Shown here piece after piece: positions 8,062 to 16,124 of a stretch of 40,675 nucleotides of DNA; the stretch's first letter is position 1; every line of letters begins with the position of its first letter. The notes under the pieces were generated by a model, which saw only the letters and a program-made list of their open reading frames with translations, had not been told where the DNA came from and searched no databases. Location: the NCBI GenBank assembly GCA_030066475.1, contig JASJBO010000090.1, forward strand, positions 1 through 40,675, in the 5' to 3' direction. The position numbers were made by a program, and so were the translations under genes. Origin of the DNA: Myxococcota bacterium (lineage in GTDB: Bacteria > Myxococcota_A > UBA9160 > PR03).

Positions 8062-9702
8062 CTAGCGCTCGCCGGGCGGCTGGAAGATGCGGCCCGATCC
8101 GCCGCCGCTCGACCGGTGCACGCCCCCGGGGCTCGGCGGTGTCGGGGACGACCCCGAGCCGCTAGGGGTCTGCGAGCGCGGCCTGTCGGAGCCTCTGCGC
8201 GTCGGCGGCGGCGCCCCGAGCTCGCTGAGCAGGGGGTTCATCGCGCCGCCGACCTCCCCTTCGATGTGGGGATTCCGCCGGGTCTCCTCGTCGTGGATCG
8301 CCCACTTGCGATTGCCGGGCAGCGCGTGCGAGGTCTCCGTGAGGATTCGCAGGTCGGCGTAGCCGTGCTCGATGAGCGTGTCGGTCAGCTCCCGGAGGTA
8401 GGCGTTCACCGCTGCCTCGTACTCCCCGCGGCGGTAGGGCGTGGGATTGAAGGGCCCTCCGGGACGCCGGACGGCATGGCAGAGATGATTCACTCCGCCC
8501 CACATGTTCGTGCCCGGCTGGTGGCAGGGGTGGTTGCTCGGTATGGACTCGTCGTACCAGGTATGGAAGGCGGGCTTGTAGGAGATGTACACGCACGGGG
8601 CCTCTCCGGGCTCGAAGCCCACGTCTTCGAGCGTGTACAGCAGCGCGCGGATGTTCCAGTCCCGCCAGGCACGCTTGCGGACGTCCATCAGCACCCCCGA
8701 CACGGTCGGGTACGGATCCTCCCAGACGCCGTGGACGCGGCCCTCGTCCCGGGTGAATCCGTACAGCGCGGGGACCTCGGTCGCCGTGCCCTTGGACATG
8801 GCCTCGCGGTCCTGATACGAGCCCCTCCAGGCGCGCGTATTGCCCGAGTCGAAGGGATCGAGCGGCTCCGCGGGGGCGTTGCAGGGGCTGGCGCGGTCGC
8901 GCCCGCAGCGGTTGCGATCGTTCACCCAGAAGCGCTGCAGGGTCGCTTCGTGCGCCGTTCGCGGAATCAGCAGCAGCCAGGCGGGATCGAAGGAGCCACG
9001 CACTTCGTACGGATCGCCGGGGCGCGGCGGCGTCTGCCAGGGCGCGGCGACCTCGATCGTGGCCCGGTCGTTGCCGATCACTCGGCGCCGCTCCTCGAGC
9101 GCGCCGCCGGGGCGCAGCACGAGCAGGCGGTAGGCCCACTGGTGCGGGAGCCAGCTCGCCTGCCGGTCTTCGAGCTTGGCGGTCGAGCCGCCGGAGGCGC
9201 GGCCCGCGATCTTCACGACGGCCTCCGCCTCGCCATGGCGCCCGTCCATGCGACCCTCCCAGTCGCAGCCGGCACCGCCGACCGTGGGATTGCAGAAGCC
9301 GTTGTTGTAGACGAGCTTCTGGGTGACGTCGGAACGCCAGCCCACACACAGGCGCTTGTCCACGTCCAGCCCCTCGGCGGCCGCGCGCTGCTGGACTTCG
9401 TTGACCCGATCTCGCAGTCGGGTGTGTCGCAGGAAGCCCGGCGGCTTGCCCTGACGAACGCCCACGTGCACCACGGCGTTCGGGTAGAGCCTGAGGAAGC
9501 CGACCACGTCCTCGGCTTGCCAGGGCTCGTGGCCCCGCTGGGGCTTGACGGGATCGTGCCGGGTCCAGTCACCGATCAGGGGAATCCGGGGAACAGGCGG
9601 GTTGAACCTGGCCTGGGCCTGCGCGGTGGGCACACCGGCGAGCAGGACGACCAGTGCCCAGGCGCTGAGCTGCGCGATGACGGAACACAGGTGCTGAGTC
9701 AC
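8062..9702 (-). CDS. Secreted protein of unknown family, Cys-containing, low-complexity tail
   Basis: I do not recognise this 546-residue protein. It starts at GTG 9702, with GGGAGG 9-10 bases upstream, and has a clear signal peptide: a hydrophobic core at about 10-22 and TAQAQA as the cleavage region. The mature part has eight or more cysteines spread along it (for example RCGRDRASPCN and HPCHQPG), suggesting disulfides outside the cytoplasm. It is rich in Trp, Asp and His, which recalls carbohydrate-active barrels, but no catalytic motif can be assigned. The last 45 residues are Pro/Ser/Gly/Arg-rich and probably disordered. It is divergent from the DUF362 gene across 266 bases. A glycoside hydrolase or lyase is possible but unproven. 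Confidence 0.7.
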   Translation of the reverse strand: MTQHLCSVIAQLSAWALVVLLAGVPTAQAQARFNPPVPRIPLIGDWTRHDPVKPQRGHEPWQAEDVVGFLRLYPNAVVHVGVRQGKPPGFLRHTRLRDRVNEVQQRAAAEGLDVDKRLCVGWRSDVTQKLVYNNGFCNPTVGGAGCDWEGRMDGRHGEAEAVVKIAGRASGGSTAKLEDRQASWLPHQWAYRLLVLRPGGALEERRRVIGNDRATIEVAAPWQTPPRPGDPYEVRGSFDPAWLLLIPRTAHEATLQRFWVNDRNRCGRDRASPCNAPAEPLDPFDSGNTRAWRGSYQDREAMSKGTATEVPALYGFTRDEGRVHGVWEDPYPTVSGVLMDVRKRAWRDWNIRALLYTLEDVGFEPGEAPCVYISYKPAFHTWYDESIPSNHPCHQPGTNMWGGVNHLCHAVRRPGGPFNPTPYRRGEYEAAVNAYLRELTDTLIEHGYADLRILTETSHALPGNRKWAIHDEETRRNPHIEGEVGGAMNPLLSELGAPPPTRRGSDRPRSQTPSGSGSSPTPPSPGGVHRSSGGGSGRIFQPPGER

Positions 9703-9968
9703 GCTGACAAGCCTCCCAGTCGCACGTCTCGGCCCGAGCCGCACTTCCCTTCCCTGCGGTCCGGTACGACGCGCCGCGGTCTGCCGATATGCATCGGAGA
9801 TCCAAAACGGGCCCTTGAACGCGTTCTGCGTTGCCGTTCCCCCCCATCCATGCGCTGCACATCCCGCTCCACGTTCCCGCGCATCGGCTGCATCCGGGTC
9901 GACGCCCTGCCGTCGAACGAGGCGGCCGCAACCGCTGGGGTGCCCAAGGATCGGGCTAAGCTAGCAGG

Positions 9969-11459
9969 ATGGATTCGCGACCGGTCCTGCTCTTCACGGG
10001 GGAAAACGGCTACCACCAGCCGCTGCCGTTTCATCCCCCGGAACACTACCCGGAGCTCGGTTTCCTGCCGCGGGAGACCGCGCCGGGAAATCGCGTGTAC
10101 GCGGGCGTCCGCGGACTGCTGCGGGCGCTCGGCTACGACGCGGAGCGCTACGGGACCGCTGCGTGGTCGCCGCTCTCGGACCTGGTCCCCCGCGGGGGGC
10201 GGGTCGCGCTCAAGCCGAACTTCGTGCGGCACTACAGCGAGCGGAGCGGCGGCTCGCTCGACGAGGTCGTGACGCACCTCGCCGTGGTGCGCCCGCTGGT
10301 CGACTACGCGCTGAAGGCGGTCGGCCCGGACGGAGAGGTCGTGATCGCGGACGCGCCCCAGTACGACTGTGAGGTCGAGACGCTGCTCGCCCGCAACCGG
10401 CTCCCGGAGCTGCTGCGCTGGTATCGGGAGGTACTGGGGCGTTCGGTGGAGTGGCGCGACCTGCGCGTCGAGTTCGGCCGCCACCAACACGGGGTGCAGA
10501 CCGAGAAGCGGGCTCTCGGTGGCGACCCCAGCGGCTACGAGGCGGTGGACCTGGGCGCAGCGAGCGAATTCGCGCGGATCCCGGCGCGCCAGCTGCGGCT
10601 CCTGCGGGGCGCCGACTACGACGAGGAGGTCACGATCGGCCACCACAGCGCCGGCCGCAACGAGTATCTGGTCTCGCGCACCATCCTGAACGCCGATCTG
10701 GTCGTGAACGTGCCGAAGATCAAGACGCACAAGAAGGCCGGCGTCACGCTCTCCATGAAGAACCTGATCGGCATCAACGGCGACAAGAACTGGCTGCCGC
10801 ACTACCGCGCGGGCTTCGCGTCGGCGGGCGGCGACGAGTTCCCGCGTCCGGATGCCTACGCCCACCTTCGACGGCTCGGAGCCGGGATCGCACGCGCAAT
10901 GCTGAAGCGCGGCCTCGGCGGACCCGTACTGCGCCGCATCCGCGCCGCCGAGGACGCGACGGGCCTGGGCGCGCGCACGCGCAACGGCAACTGGTGGGGC
11001 AACGACACGATCTGGCGGACCTGTCTGGACCTCAACAAGATCCTCTATCACGGCGACCGGCGCGGCGTGCTGGGCCATCCGACGCGCCGGGTGCTGAACG
11101 TGTACGACGGAATCGTGGCGGGCGAGCGGGACGGGCCGATGGGACCCGATCCGCGCCCGATTGGACTGCTCGCCGCCGGTGAGGACGGCGGTGCCGTGGA
11201 CGTGGTGCTGGCCCGGATCATGGGATTCGACTGGCGCCGCATCCCCGTGCTCGCCAACGCGGTCGGCGAGCTGGCGGGCGGCGTCCGGATCACCGGCTTC
11301 GACGGCGATCCCGAGTCGCTGCGCGTATGCTGGATCGACGAGCGAGGCCAGCGCGAGCTGCGCTTCTCGGAGATCGAGCTCGACCTCGGCTTCGAGCCGC
11401 ACCCGGGCTGGAAGGGCCGCATCGAGCGCGAGCCGGCGGGCGCTGCAGCGGCCAGCTGA
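9969..11459 (+). CDS. DUF362 domain-containing protein
   Basis: The 496-residue protein carries a DUF362 domain, recognised by PKIKTHKKAGVTLSMKNLIG at about 255-274, together with GGRVALKPNFV near 76-86 and VIADAPQ near 125-131. The family is widespread and poorly characterised, and some members are fused to 4Fe-4S ferredoxin domains. This one has no Cys clusters, so it lacks the iron-sulfur module. The C-terminal half keeps the ILYHGDRRG and NVYDGIVAGERDGP segments typical of the family. DUF362 proteins do occur within polysaccharide loci. The ATG at 9969 has only a weak binding site, and a -10-like TAAGCT at 9957-9962 would place transcription start almost at the ATG. The biochemical role is unknown. 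Confidence 0.82.
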   Translation: MDSRPVLLFTGENGYHQPLPFHPPEHYPELGFLPRETAPGNRVYAGVRGLLRALGYDAERYGTAAWSPLSDLVPRGGRVALKPNFVRHYSERSGGSLDEVVTHLAVVRPLVDYALKAVGPDGEVVIADAPQYDCEVETLLARNRLPELLRWYREVLGRSVEWRDLRVEFGRHQHGVQTEKRALGGDPSGYEAVDLGAASEFARIPARQLRLLRGADYDEEVTIGHHSAGRNEYLVSRTILNADLVVNVPKIKTHKKAGVTLSMKNLIGINGDKNWLPHYRAGFASAGGDEFPRPDAYAHLRRLGAGIARAMLKRGLGGPVLRRIRAAEDATGLGARTRNGNWWGNDTIWRTCLDLNKILYHGDRRGVLGHPTRRVLNVYDGIVAGERDGPMGPDPRPIGLLAAGEDGGAVDVVLARIMGFDWRRIPVLANAVGELAGGVRITGFDGDPESLRVCWIDERGQRELRFSEIELDLGFEPHPGWKGRIEREPAGAAAAS

Positions 11460-11484
11460 GCGCCCTGGCCCCACGGCGCGCCGC

Positions 11485-13569
11485 TCACTCCACGTATCCG
11501 AGCTGGCGCAGGCGCTCCTCGGTGGCGGCGTCGACCTGCGCGCCCGGGTCCGCGCCGAGGAAGCTCTCCGCCTCCCGCGCGCGCCAGGCGCGCAGCTCGC
11601 CAATCAGCTGCTCCACGACCTCGGGATGCAGCTCCCGCAGGTCCTCCTGCTCGCGAGCGTCCCGCTCGAGATGGAACAGCCCGCGCAGCGCGACCTGCTC
11701 GCCGTCCACCCGGGTGTCGAGCTTCCAGGGCCACCGCACCAGCGAGTAGAACTGCCGCCGCCGCCCTCGCATCGAGCCACCGAACGACACCAGCACGCGG
11801 TCGGCGTCCGGCACCCCGCCGCGGATCAGCGCGCTCAGGTCGCGACCGAAGACCCCGGGCGGGGGGTCGATGCCGAGCAGCGAGAGGATGGTCGGCAGCA
11901 CGTCGTAGGTCGAGATCGGTGTGTCCTCCAGCCGGGGCGCGACGCCCCACGACTTCGGCAGCTTGACCAGGGACGGCACGCGCAGGACCGAACTCGTCAT
12001 GTTCTCTCCCGAGTGGCCCGCCCAGTCGCTCTCGCCGAACGACTCGCCATGATCCGAGAGCAGCCAGACCAGGCTCTCGTCCCAGCGCCCGCGGCGGCGC
12101 AGATCCGCCACCAGGCGGCCCAGCTCCACGTCGGTGAAGCGAACCTCCGCCCGGTAGCGATCCAGGAGGTTCGCGAGCCGGGGACGGAAGGCTTCCGAGT
12201 CGAGCACACCCTGCTGCGACAGCCTGAGGAACGGGTAGTACGAGTAGAAGTCGGCGAGGCGGAAGTCGGGGGAGAGGTACTCCTTCGGCGGCAGATAGGG
12301 ACCATGCGGGTCCATGGTGTGGACGTAGAGGAAGGCGGGGCGCCGCGCGCCGTCGAGCAGGCCGAGCGCCGCGCGCCGCACCTGTGCGGCTGGTCGGTAG
12401 TAGTGGGACGACGCGAGGATGCCCGCGCCATAGGCTGGCCCCGGGAAGGTGGCGCCGAGGATCTCGAGCATGTGCTCCACCAGGAACTCGTTGGTCTGGT
12501 TCGGGTCGAGGAAGCGGTCGAAGCCCTGGTCGTAGCCGGACGCACGGGACACGTACGGATTGGTCGAGATCCCAACGGTCGACCAGCCGGCGTCGCCGAG
12601 GAGCTCCGCGAGCGTCCGGACCTCGCTCGGGAGCACCGAGCCGCCGACGGTCGGGGGGATCGAGGCCACGATGCCGGGCATCGCCATCTTGGTGTAGTTC
12701 CCCGGGGAGAACGCGCGCGTGAAGAGAACCGACTCGCGTGCCACCGCATCGACCTCGGGGGTGAGGGCGGGATCGCCCGTGCTGGCGCCGAGGTAGTCAT
12801 GGCGCCAGGTGTCCACCAGCAGCACGACGACGTCCGGTCGACCCACAGCACCCCCGGCATCCCCCGCCGCGCCCGGGCGGCCAAGTTGCAGCGTCCACCA
12901 GGTGCCGACGCCGAGGACAGCCAGGGCGCACACGGCGGCGGCAGAGGGCCAGCGCGCGAGCGCAGACAGCGTCACGGCGAGCGCGGCGACCGCACCCAGG
13001 ACGGCATCGGACGGGCTCAGCAGGGGCACCCAGGCGAAGGTGGTGTCCATGAGTCCCAGCGCGGGACCGGCGCGCTGCATCGAGAGCAGGAAGTAGCAGC
13101 TCCAGCCGACCCACACGGCCAGGGGCCACCGGGAGCGCAGGCGCGGCGGCAACGCCCGGCCCGCGCGGGCCAGCAAACCGAAGCCGAGCGCCAGGGTGAT
13201 CGCGGTCAGCGCCACCCCCAGCAGGGCCAGCGCCAGCGAGTGCCGGCGCAACAGCCCCTCGCCGATGCGGGCGGCGAAGAAGACGAAGCTCGCCCCGCCC
13301 ACCACGAGCCAGCCCACGGCGGCGCCGTCGAGCGCGCGCCAACGCGCGACCGCCGACACCGCGAGGCCGATCGCGGCGAAGAGCGAGATCTGCCACGGGA
13401 GCAGGCGCGTGAAGTCCTCGAACACGATGTCGAGATCGAAGGCCCGACCGAGGACCGCGCCGAGGACGACCTCGCCCACGTACCAGGCCAGGCCGATCGC
13501 GATCGCGATGGCGAGAGCGCGGCCCATGCCGCAGGTTGCGTGACCCGGATTGCCGCGCGCAGGGCTCAT
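11485..13569 (-). CDS. Membrane sulfatase/alkaline-phosphatase-superfamily protein
   Basis: The 694-residue product has an N-terminal membrane region (about 16-230, five to seven helices) and a C-terminal extracytoplasmic catalytic domain. The first metal-binding motif is LVDTWRHDYLG (D253), followed by HTMDPHGPYLPP (417-428) and LSDHGESFGE (D506, H507) with H519, as in arylsulfatases and phosphoethanolamine/phosphoglycerol transferases. The nucleophile position reads NYTKMAMP (291-298), with no Cys or Ser in a CxPxR formylglycine motif, so T293 is the best candidate. This points toward a phospho-transferase or an atypical sulfatase. It starts 4 bases after the amidotransferase gene, so the two form an operon. 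ATG 13569 is taken; an internal ATG about 14 codons in is possible. Confidence 0.78.
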   Translation of the reverse strand: MSPARGNPGHATCGMGRALAIAIAIGLAWYVGEVVLGAVLGRAFDLDIVFEDFTRLLPWQISLFAAIGLAVSAVARWRALDGAAVGWLVVGGASFVFFAARIGEGLLRRHSLALALLGVALTAITLALGFGLLARAGRALPPRLRSRWPLAVWVGWSCYFLLSMQRAGPALGLMDTTFAWVPLLSPSDAVLGAVAALAVTLSALARWPSAAAVCALAVLGVGTWWTLQLGRPGAAGDAGGAVGRPDVVVLLVDTWRHDYLGASTGDPALTPEVDAVARESVLFTRAFSPGNYTKMAMPGIVASIPPTVGGSVLPSEVRTLAELLGDAGWSTVGISTNPYVSRASGYDQGFDRFLDPNQTNEFLVEHMLEILGATFPGPAYGAGILASSHYYRPAAQVRRAALGLLDGARRPAFLYVHTMDPHGPYLPPKEYLSPDFRLADFYSYYPFLRLSQQGVLDSEAFRPRLANLLDRYRAEVRFTDVELGRLVADLRRRGRWDESLVWLLSDHGESFGESDWAGHSGENMTSSVLRVPSLVKLPKSWGVAPRLEDTPISTYDVLPTILSLLGIDPPPGVFGRDLSALIRGGVPDADRVLVSFGGSMRGRRRQFYSLVRWPWKLDTRVDGEQVALRGLFHLERDAREQEDLRELHPEVVEQLIGELRAWRAREAESFLGADPGAQVDAATEERLRQLGYVE

Positions 13570-13573
13570 CGCG

Positions 13574-15499
13574 CTAGAGGGTGACCTCGACGCCGGGCCG
13601 GTCGAGGCAGGTCTGCATCCAGAGCTCCAGCGTCAGCAGCGCATAGATCAGATAGGCATGGTCCTTGCGGCCTGACTGGTTCTCGTCGAGCACGCGCTGG
13701 ACGAACACGGGGTCGAAGAGCCCACGGGCCTCGAGGTGGCCGGGACCCAGCAGGTACTGGGAGACCTCGTTCAGGTCCTCCTGCAGCCACTTGCGCAGCG
13801 GGGCGCCGAATCCGGTCTTGCTGCGGTGGATGAGATCGTGGGGCAGGTAGCGCTCCATCGCCTTCTTCAGCACGTACTTGGTCACGCGACCGCGCAGCTT
13901 GTAGCGCTCGGGAATCCGGGCCGCGAGTCGCATCAGCTCGACGTCCATGAAGGGCACGCGCGTCTCGATCGAGGCGGCCATGCTCGACTTGTCCGAGTAC
14001 AGGAAGTTGTGGGCGGCGAGGAAGGTCTGGATCAGCAGGTGCGAGTGGAAGTTCAGGTCGCCCCGCCCCTCGAACGAGTCCCGGTACTGCTCCATGCAGC
14101 CGGGTGTCGGCGAGCCGACCGCATCGAGCACCGCCGGGGAGAGGATCGCCCGGCGCACGACGTCGCTCGACCAGTCGGCGAGCGCCAGGTGGCGCCCCAG
14201 TCCGGTCTTGGTGAGGCCCTTGCGGAACTTCGCGAGTCGGCGCGGAATCAGGCTCTGGGCCCCGAGCACGGCCGCGGAGGCCGCGGCCAGCGCCGTGATC
14301 GTCTGGGCGATCGGGGGGCGGCCCATCCACGAGGAGCGGTCGTACGCCCGATAGGCCTGGTGGCTGCGGTAGCCGAAGAAGACCTCGTCGCCGCCCGTCC
14401 CGGAGAGCAGCACCGTGGTGCCGTCCTGGCGCGCGAGCTTCGAGATCAGGTACGAGGGGAAGACGGCGGGGTCCGCATCGGGCTCGTCGAGGTGATAGAC
14501 CATCTTGGGCAGCAGCTCGACCACGTCCGGCCTGAGCAGCACGCTCTTGAGGCGCACGTCGAGCGCGCGCGCGACGCGCTGTGCGTAGGGGTAGTCGTCG
14601 ACGCCCTGCTCGCGGGCCATGTCTCCGGGGTCGAAGCGCACTGTGTAGGTGGTGATCTCGCGGGACGGGAACGACTGCCGCATGCAGGCCACGATGCTCG
14701 AGGAGTCGAGGCCACCCGACAGGAAGGCACCGAGCGGCACGTCCGACACCATCTGGCGTCGGGTCGTGCGCATGAAGGTCTCGTGAACGGCGTCGACCCA
14801 CTCGCCCTCCGCGAGGGACTCGTCGGGTTCGTAGGGCAGCGAGAACCAGCGATGCGACGCGACGCGACCGTCCTCCCACAACAGGTAGTGCCCGGGTTCG
14901 AGCTTGTTCGCCGCGCCGAGCAGCGTGTTCCGGCCCGGGACCCACAGGAAGGTGAGGTAGTCGACGATGCTCGGCAGGTGGAGCTCGCGCGGGAAGTCCG
15001 GGATCGTCAGCAGGGCCTTGATCTCGGAGGCGAAGTAGATCCGGGAGCCGTGGCGCCAGTAGTAGAGCGGCTTCACCCCGGCGTGGTCGCGGGCCAGGAG
15101 CAGCCGACGCTTCCTGGCGTCCCAGAGCGCGAACGCGAACATGCCGTTCAGCTCGTTCAGGAAATCGAGCCCCTTCTCCTCATAGAGCGCCAGCAGCACC
15201 TCGGTGTCGGTGTGGCTGCGGAAGCGGTAGCCCTTCTTCTCCAGGCGGTCGCGGTGCTCGGGGAAGTTGTAGACCTCGCCGTTGTAGGAGATCCAGAGCG
15301 TGCGCTCCTCGTTGGACATCGGCTGGTGTCCGGCCTCGGAGAGATCGATGATCGACAGCCGGCGGTGTCCGAGCCCCACCTCCGCGGCGGCGTCGTACCA
15401 GAAGCCCTCGTCGTCCGGCCCGCGGTGCGCCATCGATGCGCACATCGGCGCCAGGATCTCCGGGCGATGCACCCCGGCGTAGCCTGCGATTCCACACAT
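13574..15499 (-). CDS. Asparagine synthase-like glutamine amidotransferase (first copy)
   Basis: This 641-residue enzyme of the AsnB type has an N-terminal Ntn glutaminase and a C-terminal ATP-pyrophosphatase synthetase domain. The start is fixed by Cys2 (MCGIAG), the glutaminase nucleophile. HRGPDD (25-30), YNGEVYN (72-78) and the PP-loop SGGLDSS (261-267) are intact, so both half-reactions look possible. Family members either make asparagine or amidate carboxyl groups of cell-surface sugars and natural products. Here the setting is a polysaccharide locus, with a second such gene 3.3 kb away, so amidation of a uronic-acid or aminoacyl group is as likely as asparagine synthesis. The gene leads a minus-strand pair with the sulfatase-superfamily gene. 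Its ribosome binding site is weak. Confidence 0.88.
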   Translation of the reverse strand: MCGIAGYAGVHRPEILAPMCASMAHRGPDDEGFWYDAAAEVGLGHRRLSIIDLSEAGHQPMSNEERTLWISYNGEVYNFPEHRDRLEKKGYRFRSHTDTEVLLALYEEKGLDFLNELNGMFAFALWDARKRRLLLARDHAGVKPLYYWRHGSRIYFASEIKALLTIPDFPRELHLPSIVDYLTFLWVPGRNTLLGAANKLEPGHYLLWEDGRVASHRWFSLPYEPDESLAEGEWVDAVHETFMRTTRRQMVSDVPLGAFLSGGLDSSSIVACMRQSFPSREITTYTVRFDPGDMAREQGVDDYPYAQRVARALDVRLKSVLLRPDVVELLPKMVYHLDEPDADPAVFPSYLISKLARQDGTTVLLSGTGGDEVFFGYRSHQAYRAYDRSSWMGRPPIAQTITALAAASAAVLGAQSLIPRRLAKFRKGLTKTGLGRHLALADWSSDVVRRAILSPAVLDAVGSPTPGCMEQYRDSFEGRGDLNFHSHLLIQTFLAAHNFLYSDKSSMAASIETRVPFMDVELMRLAARIPERYKLRGRVTKYVLKKAMERYLPHDLIHRSKTGFGAPLRKWLQEDLNEVSQYLLGPGHLEARGLFDPVFVQRVLDENQSGRKDHAYLIYALLTLELWMQTCLDRPGVEVTL

Positions 15500-15902
15500 C
15501 GTGATCAGGACACCCTGGACCGGTAGCGCCTGCGCTTGCCGGCCCGCGCTCCCCCCGAAGGAGAGCCCTTCAACTGCCGCCCCGTTCGAGGTCGCCGCAT
15601 CATAGCCCGCGTCTCCGCCCAAGCGGGGCTGGTCCCCGGAGCGGCATCGCCCCGCCCCCCCAGGGGCGCCCCAGGGGCGGGTAGGGTGGTATACCCACAG
15701 CGGCGCCTCCGTGCCGACTCAACGGTCTCGATCGGAGTGTCGCGCGGCCTCCTGAAGATCCGAGTCGGACCTGTCCGTCCCGAGGGGACCCTCTAAGCGA
15801 CGTTCAGCCGGTCACGGTACAGTTGCAGTGCCGCATGAGTTTCCCCGTGCCGCTGCCGATCACGAGGATCTGGAATCTACGGGGTCCCCGCGGGCGATTC
15901 AC
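15500..15902. other. Divergent intergenic region with GC-rich palindromes
   Basis: About 400 bases separate the minus-strand amidotransferase from the plus-strand membrane-protein remnant. No frame gives a credible protein. The middle holds a tandem repeat of two 11-base units and a perfect palindrome GGTATACC at 15689-15696, listed separately. The rest shows no recognisable RNA family or promoter that I can support. Confidence 0.5.
15651..15696. promoter_or_regulatory. Tandem CCCCAGGGGCG repeat and GGTATACC palindrome
   Basis: Two perfect copies of CCCCAGGGGCG lie head to tail at 15658-15668 and 15669-15679; each contains the palindrome CCCC-A-GGGG. The outer arms CCCGCCCC (15651-15658) and GGGGCGGG (15674-15681) can also pair. 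Nine bases on is GGTATACC, a perfect 8-base palindrome. Position between two divergent transcription units fits an operator or a folded leader. No regulator can be named, and in DNA this GC-rich short G/C palindromes arise easily. Confidence 0.35.
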
Positions 15903-16124
15903 ATGTTCGCTTTCTTCCGCAGAAGCATCCTGTTCCTGGTCGGCTTCAGCCTGCCGATCCAGGGGTCTTCGGTGATCGACGTGGGCATTCAGATGACCCC
16001 GTTCAAGCTGATGACCGGCCTCCTGCTCATCCTGGCCGGCGCCCAGTTCGCGACGAGCATCGCCCTGCTCTTCCTGCCCGAGTCCGTCGAACGACGCAGG
16101 AACGACGGCCTTTGGACATCCTGA
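15903..16124 (+). pseudogene. N-terminal remnant of an O-antigen ligase/polymerase-like membrane protein
   Basis: From ATG 15903 the frame gives 73 residues. The first 50 contain two hydrophobic segments (FLVGFSLPIQGSS near 12-24 and KLMTGLLLILAGAQF near 36-50), arranged as at the start of O-antigen ligase or Wzy-like proteins, which begin with closely packed helices and a MTPFKL-type linker. The similarity then ends. The final 24 residues look unrelated, and the stop at 16122-16124 lies inside the start of the next glycosyltransferase (13-base overlap). A complete family member has about 400 residues, so this is probably a decayed gene. The alternative, a genuine two-helix small protein coupled to the glycosyltransferase, cannot be excluded. 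Confidence 0.5.

Noticed and set aside
6343..10272. A 1309-residue plus-strand open frame
   Set aside because: It lies opposite the deacetylase, acyltransferase and secreted-protein genes, has no recognisable domain and is Arg/Pro/Ala-rich. Long antisense frames are expected in GC-rich DNA.
11161..13584. An 807-residue plus-strand open frame
   Set aside because: It overlaps the end of the DUF362 gene and then runs antisense to the sulfatase-superfamily gene. The genes on the other frames have clear motifs, and this one has none.
15781..15840. Possible sigma-54 promoter near TTGCAG
   Set aside because: The GG and GC elements are not at the required 10-base spacing (the nearest candidates give 13 and 7).
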